Positions 8,596 to 17,133 of a stretch of DNA of 64,000 nucleotides are shown one piece after another (within the stretch, counting starts at the first letter, position 1; the number at the start of each line of letters is the position of its first letter). A program made the position numbers and the translations under genes. The notes under the pieces are model-generated. The model had not been told where the DNA came from and did not search any database. It saw nothing but the letters and a program-made list of their open reading frames with translations. The DNA comes from Sulfidibacterium sp964456625 (GTDB lineage Bacteria > Bacteroidota > Bacteroidia > Bacteroidales > F082), in NCBI GenBank assembly GCA_964456625.1, contig CAYWBO010000004.1, positions 19,372-83,371 of the forward strand, in the 5' to 3' direction.

Positions 8596-10002
8596 TTACT
8601 TAGCCCAGAACACTTTATTATAAATTGTTGCTGATGACGGAGTATTCTTGTTATAATTCAACTCGTCCTGTGAATATGGGTACCTGTTAGGAATTCCAAG
8701 CTGATTATAAGGAGTCAAAGCAGGATAACCCGTTCTGCGGAAATCATTGTAAGCTTCAGTTTGCATGTAAAGCGCTACATATTTCTGATCTAAAATTTCC
8801 TGCAAAGAAGGAGAGTCAGCAGTACCGGTGTAGGTTGCCACTTTCGCAGCAAGCCAAGCATCGGCATCAGCATCATAAGTGGCATCCAACCCCTTGAACA
8901 TATCTATGCTGGCCGTCATACCTTTAACCATATAATCTTTGGCTTTGGTATAATCACCTGCGGCATGATAGGCTTCAGCTGCAATGAACATTTCTTCTGC
9001 ATAAGTCATAAAGACCGTCGGAGAATCCGGCTGACCATAGTAAAGACCAGCATATTCACTTGTTCCGGATGGTGCTTTATAAATCATGCTTCTCGGGTCG
9101 CCCATGTATGTGCCACCACCTACATCCAGACTATCATCTGCCAATTTGGTAAAGAAACCTGAATTGTTTGAAATATAGCCTGCTCGTTGCTGTTCGTACA
9201 AAGCAATCGGATTAGTGGCTGTAGGAGAAGTCCCAAAATACAAAGCCATATTATCACTGTTTGAACTCATCAGCGGAGCACTTTCAATAATACTGATAAC
9301 ATTGCTGGCCCAATTGGAATTTACATTCGAGAGGTGCAGTGTATATCTGGCTTTCAGTGCCCAGGCTATTTTCAGCCATGCACTGGCATCACCGCCAAAA
9401 AAGTAATCGCTGTTAGAAAGGCTGGCGTCTGTTCCGGACGGAGTTTGCTGCAAATCGCTTATAGCACTGGTAAGCATACTCTGAAGGGTATCATAAATAT
9501 CCTGTGACTTATCATACTTCGGTTGCAGGTTTGCTGCACCCTGAAATGCCTCTGAATAAGGGACATCGCCCCAAAGATCAGTGGTATTCCCTAAATAAAT
9601 AACCATCAGGACTTTTGAAATACCTTCATAAATCGGTGCATTATCGACAGAAGCCTTTTGCATCATAATTTTGGTACCCATCATACCAGCCTGGGAATAC
9701 ATCGATGCCCATAAGTTGGTCATGTCACCAGGTCTGATGTTATAGCCACCCATGGTAGCGGCCTGGTTGGATGTTCCAAACGAATACTGCATCCACATGG
9801 AAGTGATTCCTACGGCATCATTGCCGCCCAGAGCAAATCCCATATTAACTTCAATAGCAGGTAAAAGGGTAGCAACAGGTGCATCAGTAATAGCGTCGGG
9901 ATTTTGATTCATCGACGGGTCTATCCACTTTTTCTGACATGATGTAAGAGAAAACATCAGGAACAGGAAAGTGGAGATTGCTATTATATTTAATTTTTTC
10001 AT
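8596..10002 (-). CDS. SusD/RagB-family substrate-binding lipoprotein (copy B)
   Basis: 468-aa lipoprotein (lipobox Cys22) identical in every residue to the product of 3401-4807. It follows its susC by 21 bp. With copy A it gives the cell two sources of the same binding protein behind different promoters. It is probably the ancestral copy, because its 5' and 3' flanks look like ordinary intergenic DNA while copy A abuts a broken SusD gene; that is inference. Confidence 0.93.
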   Translation of the reverse strand: MKKLNIIAISTFLFLMFSLTSCQKKWIDPSMNQNPDAITDAPVATLLPAIEVNMGFALGGNDAVGITSMWMQYSFGTSNQAATMGGYNIRPGDMTNLWASMYSQAGMMGTKIMMQKASVDNAPIYEGISKVLMVIYLGNTTDLWGDVPYSEAFQGAANLQPKYDKSQDIYDTLQSMLTSAISDLQQTPSGTDASLSNSDYFFGGDASAWLKIAWALKARYTLHLSNVNSNWASNVISIIESAPLMSSNSDNMALYFGTSPTATNPIALYEQQRAGYISNNSGFFTKLADDSLDVGGGTYMGDPRSMIYKAPSGTSEYAGLYYGQPDSPTVFMTYAEEMFIAAEAYHAAGDYTKAKDYMVKGMTASIDMFKGLDATYDADADAWLAAKVATYTGTADSPSLQEILDQKYVALYMQTEAYNDFRRTGYPALTPYNQLGIPNRYPYSQDELNYNKNTPSSATIYNKVFWAK

Positions 10003-10023
10003 GATTTTAACCTTTTAATTTAT

Positions 10024-13000
10024 TTAAAACCCAATTTTTAATCCAACGGTATAAGACTTGGTACCTGGCATATTGAAGTAGTCAAAGCCTTGGGCATTGG
10101 ATGCTCCCAGCAAGCTGGTTTCAGGATCAATTCCAGTATAAGGAGTAGACAGCCACAAGTTATAGCCTGTGAAAAAGAGATTGCAATGTTTAATCCAGTT
10201 CACATTCTTCATCACACTTTCCTTAAAATCATAGCTTAAAGTAACAGATCTCAAACGAACCCATCCTGACTTCTCAATATAAGGCGAGGAAGGACCTGTA
10301 AATCCACTTCCGTATCCATCCCAGAACCTCCAGTTTTCATCGAGTTTTACTTTTTGGGTATTCACGGTTCCTGTTGTAACCACATTTCCGCTGGCATCAA
10401 CGTGTCCCATCACACCATTCCATACATAATCCTTATTACGGTTGGCCGTTTCAGCACTTGTACCAAAATAATCCAAGGCACCTAACGTACCGTTCCACAT
10501 TAATCCACCGTGTTTGATGTCAATTAAGAAATTCAATCCAAAACCTTTGTAGGTTAAATTATTGGTGATACCGGCTGTCCACTTGGGAGCCACTGTTCCT
10601 AAGTATTTCTGGGCTGTACCTGGAATCGGGTATCCGTAAAATTCATCCTTTGGATTGTCATCAATAACCAATCTTCCCTGGCTGTCTCTTACCCAATCCA
10701 GACCATAAATACTTCTGTATTCTTGTCCGGCAACGGCTCTAACCTGCGGTTCGGTAAATCCGCCGAGGAAAACGTTCGGAACACCGTCGGCCAGCTTGGT
10801 AACCATACTCTTCGGGTTGGACCAGTTCACGGTAATGGACCAGTTCAAACTCTTGGATTTAATGATTTCTACAGTAGCCAACAATTCAATACCCGTGGTC
10901 TTCATTTCAGCAGCATTCTGATATCTGTCCTGATATCCTGTTGAAGGAGCAATAGGGACATTTAATAACAAATCACTGTTGATCCTGTGATAGTAATCCC
11001 CGTCGAGAACGAGACGATTATTCCAGAAGTTCAAATGAGCACCGATAGACCAGGATTTAGCGGTCTCAGGTTTCAAATCGGGGTTGCCCATGATGTAATT
11101 AGGCATATAACCATTCACTCCCATAAAGGGGAAAGTGATCTGTTGCGGTTGAACCCAACCGTCAGTGATGGCTTGCTGCACAAAATAGGTGGTTGTGTTA
11201 TAGGCTGAAGGAATATTAGCGGTAACGGCATACGATGCACGCAATTTACCGAATGACAGCACTTTTGAATTTTTCAATGCCCCCAGATCGGAGAATACGA
11301 ATCCCAAACTTACCGAAGGATAGAAGAAAGCCTTATTCTTTACAGGCAAGGTAGTGGAAGATTCATAACGACCGGTTGCATCCAAATACAGCGTGTTTTT
11401 ATAAGAAAAGCCCAGGTCATAATAAGCAGCAGCAGTTCTGTATTCCGATTCAGACTGATAACCCATTACACTACTACTATTGGCAACATTAAACCATCCC
11501 GGGATAATCAGGCCATTGGCTTCTGCAGCCACCCATTTGTAACGATGCTGGAATGCATTTACACCAGCCATGGCATTCATCTGGATATCCTGGGTCAGGT
11601 TAAGTTTGTAATTCAAGAACAAATCCTGGTTCAAATCCATCGTGAAGGAGTTGGCCGGGCTTGCATATCCTGACGGGTATGATCTTGAATGAATGGCATA
11701 ATCATTCGTTGAATAATAATCGTTAAAATCCAAACCACCGCGATAGGTCAGTTTCAAATCTTTGATAATCTCCCAGTCAGCGGTAAAGTTACCAAAGAGA
11801 CGATTGGTCTCATCAGCATAGTTGATTTGATTTACGACCCAGTATGGGTTGTCATATCCGCCACCATTTCTGTATGACCTTTCCTGTCCTGTCCTGTAGG
11901 AGCCTGTAAACATATAACCATAAGAATTGTCAAAGGTAGGAGGTGTTCTCAACAGACCCAGCATAACACCGGAAATGTTACTACCCTGCTGTTTACGGTT
12001 AGCGTAGGTGTTTGAATAATTTAATACTACAGAGAAATTGAGGTTTTTCGCAGCTTTATGCGAAGCATGGATACTAAACGTTGTTCTGTCCAAAGTATTC
12101 AGCGGAATAACGCCTTTCTCATGATGGTTTGATATTGACGTATAGAAAGTGGTATTTGCATTACCGCCGGAAATACTAACATTATTGTCAACAGCAACTC
12201 CAATTTGGAAGAAATCGTAAGGGTTATAAGCATTCGCCATTTTATTTGAGGCAAAACTGCTGCCGGCATCTACAAGACGTCCGTTAGGATCCCAATATTT
12301 GATGTAATTGGCCATGGATGTCGAAGCGCCATCAGCCGGCACATAGTTAGGATCTGTCGTATAACGCAATGTTGAAAGAGCAGGACCCCAGGAAGCTCCA
12401 TTATAATAAGGAGAATCCGGATCCATATAGGATGAACCGTAATAGGCTCCCAAATAGAAGCTACCTTGTGAATACTGATTCTGTAAAGCGGGTACCTGAG
12501 AAATTTTCTCAAATTTGGTTGAAGTACTGAAGTTAATACTCAAACCATTTTGTTTCTGACCTTTTTTCGTAGTAATCAAGATTACTCCGTTACCGGCCCG
12601 CATTCCATACAGAGCAGTAGCAGCACCACCTTTCAATACAGAAATTGAAGCAATGTCGTCAGGGTTGATATCAATGGTTCTACTGGAATAAGCAACCTGG
12701 TCAACGGTTCCTGATCCACCACCGGATTCAATCGGAACACCGTCAACAACATAAAGTGGCTGGTTGTTGCCTAAAATAGAGGAAGAACCCCTGATTTCGA
12801 CAAAAGGAGCAGAACCAGCAGCTCCGGATGAATTGGTAACCTGTACACCGGCTACTTTACCGGAAAGTGCATTAACCACGTCGGTTACTGCCGTTTTGCT
12901 AATCTCAGCCGAGTTAACATTACTTACAGAGTAACCCAAGGCTCTTGCCTGCCGTGATACACCAAGCGCTGTTACAACAACTTCGTTAACAGCATAAGCC

Positions 13001-13296
13001 TGTGTTTGCATTGTCACATTAATCACATTTGAAGTCCCGAGGTTAATGTCCTGTGTTTTCATTCCAACAAATGAAAACCGCAAAGTCTTCGCCTCTGGGC
13101 CTACTGTGATGGAGTATTTCCCGTTTAAATCTGTAACAGTACCATTTGTTGTGCCTACAACAACTACTGATACACCGGGCAAAGCGGAACCATTATCAGA
13201 ACTGGTAACTGTTCCGCTGATTGTTCTCGTTTGTCCGAATGCAAGATTCACACCCATAAAAAACAAGAACCCCAAGAAAAGTGTAAACTTTCTCAT
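10024..13296 (-). CDS. SusC/RagA-family TonB-dependent outer-membrane transporter (copy B)
   Basis: 1090-aa channel identical to the product of 4829-8101: signal peptide, carboxypeptidase-D-like domain, plug and barrel. Identity ends 19 bp upstream of the start codon, after which the promoter region is unique. Full residue identity over 1,558 aa of the pair means the duplication is very recent, is kept homogeneous by gene conversion, or is an assembly artefact. Confidence 0.96.
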   Translation of the reverse strand: MRKFTLFLGFLFFMGVNLAFGQTRTISGTVTSSDNGSALPGVSVVVVGTTNGTVTDLNGKYSITVGPEAKTLRFSFVGMKTQDINLGTSNVINVTMQTQAYAVNEVVVTALGVSRQARALGYSVSNVNSAEISKTAVTDVVNALSGKVAGVQVTNSSGAAGSAPFVEIRGSSSILGNNQPLYVVDGVPIESGGGSGTVDQVAYSSRTIDINPDDIASISVLKGGAATALYGMRAGNGVILITTKKGQKQNGLSINFSTSTKFEKISQVPALQNQYSQGSFYLGAYYGSSYMDPDSPYYNGASWGPALSTLRYTTDPNYVPADGASTSMANYIKYWDPNGRLVDAGSSFASNKMANAYNPYDFFQIGVAVDNNVSISGGNANTTFYTSISNHHEKGVIPLNTLDRTTFSIHASHKAAKNLNFSVVLNYSNTYANRKQQGSNISGVMLGLLRTPPTFDNSYGYMFTGSYRTGQERSYRNGGGYDNPYWVVNQINYADETNRLFGNFTADWEIIKDLKLTYRGGLDFNDYYSTNDYAIHSRSYPSGYASPANSFTMDLNQDLFLNYKLNLTQDIQMNAMAGVNAFQHRYKWVAAEANGLIIPGWFNVANSSSVMGYQSESEYRTAAAYYDLGFSYKNTLYLDATGRYESSTTLPVKNKAFFYPSVSLGFVFSDLGALKNSKVLSFGKLRASYAVTANIPSAYNTTTYFVQQAITDGWVQPQQITFPFMGVNGYMPNYIMGNPDLKPETAKSWSIGAHLNFWNNRLVLDGDYYHRINSDLLLNVPIAPSTGYQDRYQNAAEMKTTGIELLATVEIIKSKSLNWSITVNWSNPKSMVTKLADGVPNVFLGGFTEPQVRAVAGQEYRSIYGLDWVRDSQGRLVIDDNPKDEFYGYPIPGTAQKYLGTVAPKWTAGITNNLTYKGFGLNFLIDIKHGGLMWNGTLGALDYFGTSAETANRNKDYVWNGVMGHVDASGNVVTTGTVNTQKVKLDENWRFWDGYGSGFTGPSSPYIEKSGWVRLRSVTLSYDFKESVMKNVNWIKHCNLFFTGYNLWLSTPYTGIDPETSLLGASNAQGFDYFNMPGTKSYTVGLKIGF

Positions 13297-13315
13297 AAAA
13301 ATAGTTTTTTGTTAA

Positions 13316-13690
13316 TAATTGCGATGTGTAAATATACAAATTATGTTAAGCTAATATAATTTTTGTTAAAAAAAGTTTGAACAATGACGGGCCCCTCATG
13401 AATCATGATGATAAGAGCACACTAAAAATAAGAAATAAACAAGGCTATAAATAGGTAATTGATCGTTCGGGAAACGGGTTTCATTTTAGGTAGTATTTTT
13501 CAGATAAGAATAAACATACCGGCAATTCGGATCGCTCTGTTATTCCTTTTTCAGATGCTCAAACGGGAGCCGACGGTCATAGCAAATCATTTTCTGGCAA
13601 ATAGAAAGAAATTCGTTTTCTTCATAATAAAGCCGTATTAAGCTAAGGTCTAATAAATTAATCATTAACCTCTTTCCATCTGAGTTGTTG
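13316..13690 (-). promoter_or_regulatory. Intergenic region with promoter of SusCD copy B
   Basis: 375 bp without a gene. On the minus strand a -7-like TATATTTA (13329-13336) lies 33 bp upstream of the copy B susC start. The remainder is AT-rich and I see no RNA gene, terminator or repeat in it. Confidence 0.5.
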
Positions 13691-15337
13691 CTATTCTTTG
13701 ATGAATTTACTGGAAAATACTTCTTCACCATGCTTGACCCTTAATAGATATATTCCCTTTGTGTATCCAGAAAGGTCTATCGTAAATTTTGGCGATCTAA
13801 TTTTTGATTTAAATAAAAGCTTCCCCTCGAAATTAAATACAGTCAACACCAAATTATCATCAAACGGGCTGATTGTCACGTTCAGGTAGTTGTGCGCCGG
13901 ATTTGGAAAAACGGAAAGCTGTGGCTTTTCCGTAATAGTTTCAACCCCCGTAGAAACAGTATCACAAATTGATGGATACGTAGGATTTTGTTCGATCGGT
14001 TGTCCGGGGGTCAGATCTCTTCCTGTTAGTCCAGGAAAATCCGGTGGTACAAATGTACATCTGAAAACTGGATTGGCGGCAGGGATGCTTCCCTGGCTCA
14101 CAGCGGTATCATGGCTTATGGGATTGGTGTACTTCCAAACTATGTTTTTCGCGCTGTCTATTTCGAAAAAGACGCCCAAAGCACCGGAACAAATAAGCAT
14201 GGAGCCGTTACTTAAAACCTGAACCCCTCCAATATTTTCGCTGTATAAATCCGCAGGGATATTATAGGTCCAGTATTCTTCCTTCGGCAGATAAGGAGTG
14301 GTATCATTATCAAGTGTATAAGTACCTGAATCCGTAATCGGAGGATCGATCATATCGATCGATGAATAATTACCTTGCGGCCTCCCGTTCCCATTATTGA
14401 ATACAATAATTTTTCCGGCATTGGGCAGACCCGGTTTAATCCAATGGGCATCGTGCTGCAGGAAGAATTTCTGATCGGAAGCGGTGCCCCGGTTGTAAGC
14501 CGCAGGATTGCCCCAGCGATAGAGCAGATCTCCCCCCTTCCCATATTTTCCACCCGAATGAGATGCAGCCTGTGCTGTAGTGGTACTGTGATCGATCACC
14601 CAAATCTCATTAAAATTGTGAACACTAAGCATTATCTGATCAGTCACAGGATTGTAATCTATCGCATTGATGTGCAACCATTCGGGGCGACTGAATTTCG
14701 GGTCGTACAAATAATTGATGTTTACCAATTCGGGATGTCTTGAAATGGTATCATAATTGGGTTTTGTAGGATCAAAATCCTGGTTAAGGTGATCCCAGAC
14801 ATTCCACTGCCAGACAATTTTTGCCGAATCAGTGCCAATCGGTTTCAGCTCGACTATTTTTTCAAACCTGATATCTGTATTCAATTTAGCCGGATCTCTT
14901 CCCAAACTTAGTGCAAAAGCCCTTGATTCTATTTGCCAGACAATGGCCAGGACATCTCCGTTTGGCATGGGAGCAATATCGTGATGCGCTAATTGGGTAG
15001 AATCAGAAATTACATAGTGCCAGAGCAAATTGCTGTTCCAGTCAACCAGTTCAATCCGGCCTCCCCCCCCTCCACCGGCGTTAAATGCAGGGTTTATAAT
15101 GTGTTCTGTCCTCAAAATATTTCCATCAGGCAAAAAATATGCTACAGCTCCAGGATAGTAGAAGCGATCCCATTCGTGGACTTTTCTTCCGCATTTGTCT
15201 ATAAGAAAAGTGGCCTTACCGGTCATGGGCGCAAAAAAAACATATCCGGGTGTATTATTCGGTTTGTACTGTTGAAGCCCTACTGTTTGACCAATGGCAA
15301 TTTCCGGAATAAGCAGCAAAAAGAGTAGGTACTTCAT
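13691..15337 (-). CDS. Arylsulfotransferase (ASST)-like protein with T9SS sorting domain
   Basis: A start at 15337 (MKYLLFLLLIPEIAIGQ, signal peptide) is preferred over one 42 bp upstream, giving 548 aa. The body matches the aryl-sulfate sulfotransferase family: propeller text TFLIDKCGRKVHEWDR, HHDIAPMPNGDVLAIVW, LHINAIDYNPVTDQI, SVHNFNEIWVIDHST and LQHDAHWI, with conserved His residues. The last ~75 residues form a type A T9SS domain (LSVFPNPAHNYLNV...KGIYLLRVKHG), so it should be surface-exposed or released. Known family members transfer sulfate between phenolic compounds; whether this one is catalytic is not certain. It lies between two SusCD loci but has its own promoter. A glycine run is encoded by a C8 tract on the plus strand (15063-15070). 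Confidence 0.8.
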   Translation of the reverse strand: MKYLLFLLLIPEIAIGQTVGLQQYKPNNTPGYVFFAPMTGKATFLIDKCGRKVHEWDRFYYPGAVAYFLPDGNILRTEHIINPAFNAGGGGGGRIELVDWNSNLLWHYVISDSTQLAHHDIAPMPNGDVLAIVWQIESRAFALSLGRDPAKLNTDIRFEKIVELKPIGTDSAKIVWQWNVWDHLNQDFDPTKPNYDTISRHPELVNINYLYDPKFSRPEWLHINAIDYNPVTDQIMLSVHNFNEIWVIDHSTTTAQAASHSGGKYGKGGDLLYRWGNPAAYNRGTASDQKFFLQHDAHWIKPGLPNAGKIIVFNNGNGRPQGNYSSIDMIDPPITDSGTYTLDNDTTPYLPKEEYWTYNIPADLYSENIGGVQVLSNGSMLICSGALGVFFEIDSAKNIVWKYTNPISHDTAVSQGSIPAANPVFRCTFVPPDFPGLTGRDLTPGQPIEQNPTYPSICDTVSTGVETITEKPQLSVFPNPAHNYLNVTISPFDDNLVLTVFNFEGKLLFKSKIRSPKFTIDLSGYTKGIYLLRVKHGEEVFSSKFIKE

Positions 15338-15379
15338 GTATTTTGGTTGTAAGTTTTGATGAAAGGTCATGTCTTTCAT

Positions 15380-15690
15380 TTTAAATTATTTATCGGTCAA
15401 ATCCTGTTTATCTGTTATAACAAAAAAAATCAAAAATAACAAAAAGTATCTTTGATAAAGAACTGTAAATGATATGGTTACCAAAAAACAATCCGGAAAT
15501 TGGGTAGACAAAGTTAAAAGAATTTTCGGTAACTGCCCTACATCAAAATGATTTCTCAGTAAAAAATTTATGAAAAATATTTTTCGGACTGCAGAAACAA
15601 AAATTTCAACAGTGTTTTTATTCGGCCTGATTCAAAAAGTCCCTGGTTTGTTACGGGTATTGGCGAAAACCATTCATATCAGCTATCGTC
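15380..15690 (-). promoter_or_regulatory. Intergenic region with ASST-like gene promoter
   Basis: On the minus strand TATTTTTG (15431-15438) matches the Bacteroidetes -7 consensus about 95 bp upstream of the chosen start at 15337. I see nothing else supportable between it and the terminator at 15691. Confidence 0.5.
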
Positions 15691-15724
15691 AAAAAAAGGG
15701 GTCGCCTCAAATTGAGACGCCCCC
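15691..15724 (-). terminator. Terminator of the second SusC/SusD operon
   Basis: Minus-strand hairpin GGGGGCGTCTCAA / TTTGAGGCGACCCC followed by seven Ts, 30 bp after the susD stop at 15754. Confidence 0.9.
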
Positions 15725-15753
15725 TTCAAAGTTATTAGAAAAAACTATTAGTA

Positions 15754-17130
15754 TTAGTATCCCTGATTCTGTACCATATTTGAATTCGCATGAATTTCAG
15801 CGATCGGAATCGGAAAAGCATAATTATAGTCACCGTAATGAACAGTACCCATAGTCTGGTGAATCGGGTCCACCAAAGGAATATCACTGTGAGTACGGCA
15901 AAGGTCATCAAAACGGAAACCTTCAAAGCAGAGTTCCCGGCGTCTTTCCTGCAAAATATTAGCTTCATTTGCTACCGTATACGCATTGGCCAAACGATTT
16001 GCAGTTATTTTATTTAATTGCGTCAAAGCGCCGGAAGCATCACCTGTCTGAAAAAGTGCTTCAGCATAATTCAAAATCACTTCCTCGTAACGGATCAATG
16101 GAATATCATAATCAAAGTTCAGATTGGTAGGATATTTACCCATATTCCTCAATTTACCACTTCCGTCATAAGCGATCATGTCGGCAGCAGCCCTGACATC
16201 CGTTGCATCAAAAATGGTCAGCAAATTGTCTAGAGCCTGAACGTCGCCGTAGCTACTGCCTCGATACATGTAGGACAACCCGTTGATACCCTGATTATCA
16301 GTTGAACTTTCAGCCAGCTCAAAAATAATGTTGGGAGAACTGGTATTTGTAAACGTAGCTGCATAATTAGCAGGTGTTGCTATGGAATAGGCGCCTGAAT
16401 TTATAACGGCTTCACAAGCAGTTTTACAAGCTGCATAATCTCCGAAATACAAATCAACCCGTGACTGCAACGCATAAACGGCATAAGTGGTCACATATTC
16501 TGCTGAACCGTTTTCAGAAGCAGACATCATAGACAAAGCCATATTCAGGTCAGCATTGATGGAATCATGAACCTGTGCCACGGTATTACGTGCTGGAGTG
16601 ATATCAGCACCTTTGTATGTGGTCACATAAGGAACACCCAAATCGTTGCCACCCGTAACATTTTCTTCTCCGTAAAGCTTCAGAAGATCAAAATGTACCA
16701 GCGCACGGAGTGCATAAGCCTCACCAATAACATTTTTAACGGCGGTTGCATCTCCCGTCAGTTTAGACGGATCCTGCGAAATGATAATGTTCAGGTTCGC
16801 AATAGTGGAATACATTTGCAGCCAGGTATCATGCGCATAAGCATCGTTATATCCCATATCCATTGCAGCAGGAGTTAAGAAGCGACCGGAATTTCCGTTG
16901 GAAAAACAGTTGTCAGAACGTACTTCGCCAAAGATAATATAGTCTCTTCCATAGTAGGTATAATAGGTCATCTTATTCAAAGCGCCGTTCAAAAGGCCCT
17001 GAAGGTCGCTCAGAGAAGTAACACTATACGGTTTCTGCTGTGCCAGTGTCGGGTCTAACGAAGATTTGCTGCAGGAGAAAAAGCCGGCCACAAGCACAAC
17101 CAGTAATATTGAATTTAGAATCTTTTTCAT
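15754..17130 (-). CDS. SusD/RagB-family lipoprotein
   Basis: 458-aa surface lipoprotein with lipobox ending at Cys20 (VAGFFSCSKSS). It is of the classical RagB/SusD architecture: a helical TPR-like core (EAYALRALVHFDLLKLYGEE), then the C-terminal signature RYEEVILNYAEALFQTGD and RRRELCFEGFRFDDLCRTH. It starts 3 bp after the stop of its susC partner, so the two are probably translationally linked. It is unrelated in detail to the duplicated SusD at 3401 and 8596. Confidence 0.95.
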   Translation of the reverse strand: MKKILNSILLVVLVAGFFSCSKSSLDPTLAQQKPYSVTSLSDLQGLLNGALNKMTYYTYYGRDYIIFGEVRSDNCFSNGNSGRFLTPAAMDMGYNDAYAHDTWLQMYSTIANLNIIISQDPSKLTGDATAVKNVIGEAYALRALVHFDLLKLYGEENVTGGNDLGVPYVTTYKGADITPARNTVAQVHDSINADLNMALSMMSASENGSAEYVTTYAVYALQSRVDLYFGDYAACKTACEAVINSGAYSIATPANYAATFTNTSSPNIIFELAESSTDNQGINGLSYMYRGSSYGDVQALDNLLTIFDATDVRAAADMIAYDGSGKLRNMGKYPTNLNFDYDIPLIRYEEVILNYAEALFQTGDASGALTQLNKITANRLANAYTVANEANILQERRRELCFEGFRFDDLCRTHSDIPLVDPIHQTMGTVHYGDYNYAFPIPIAEIHANSNMVQNQGY

Positions 17131-17133
17131 GTT

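Larger units (their letters stand above)
8487..13315. repeat. 4,829-bp direct repeat, copy B (SusC/SusD pair)
   Basis: Second copy of the unit at 3292-8120, same orientation, offset 5195 bp. Left flank ends ..GATAGGGC and right flank begins TAATTGCG; the copy A flanks differ completely (left ..GCAAGATAA, right AAAATTTAAGG). The outer edges therefore define the repeat to within a base or two. Confidence 0.95.

Noticed and set aside
3292..13315. Composite transposon or integrative element
   Set aside because: The long repeats have no transposase, terminal inverted repeats or target-site duplications; they only carry SusCD genes.
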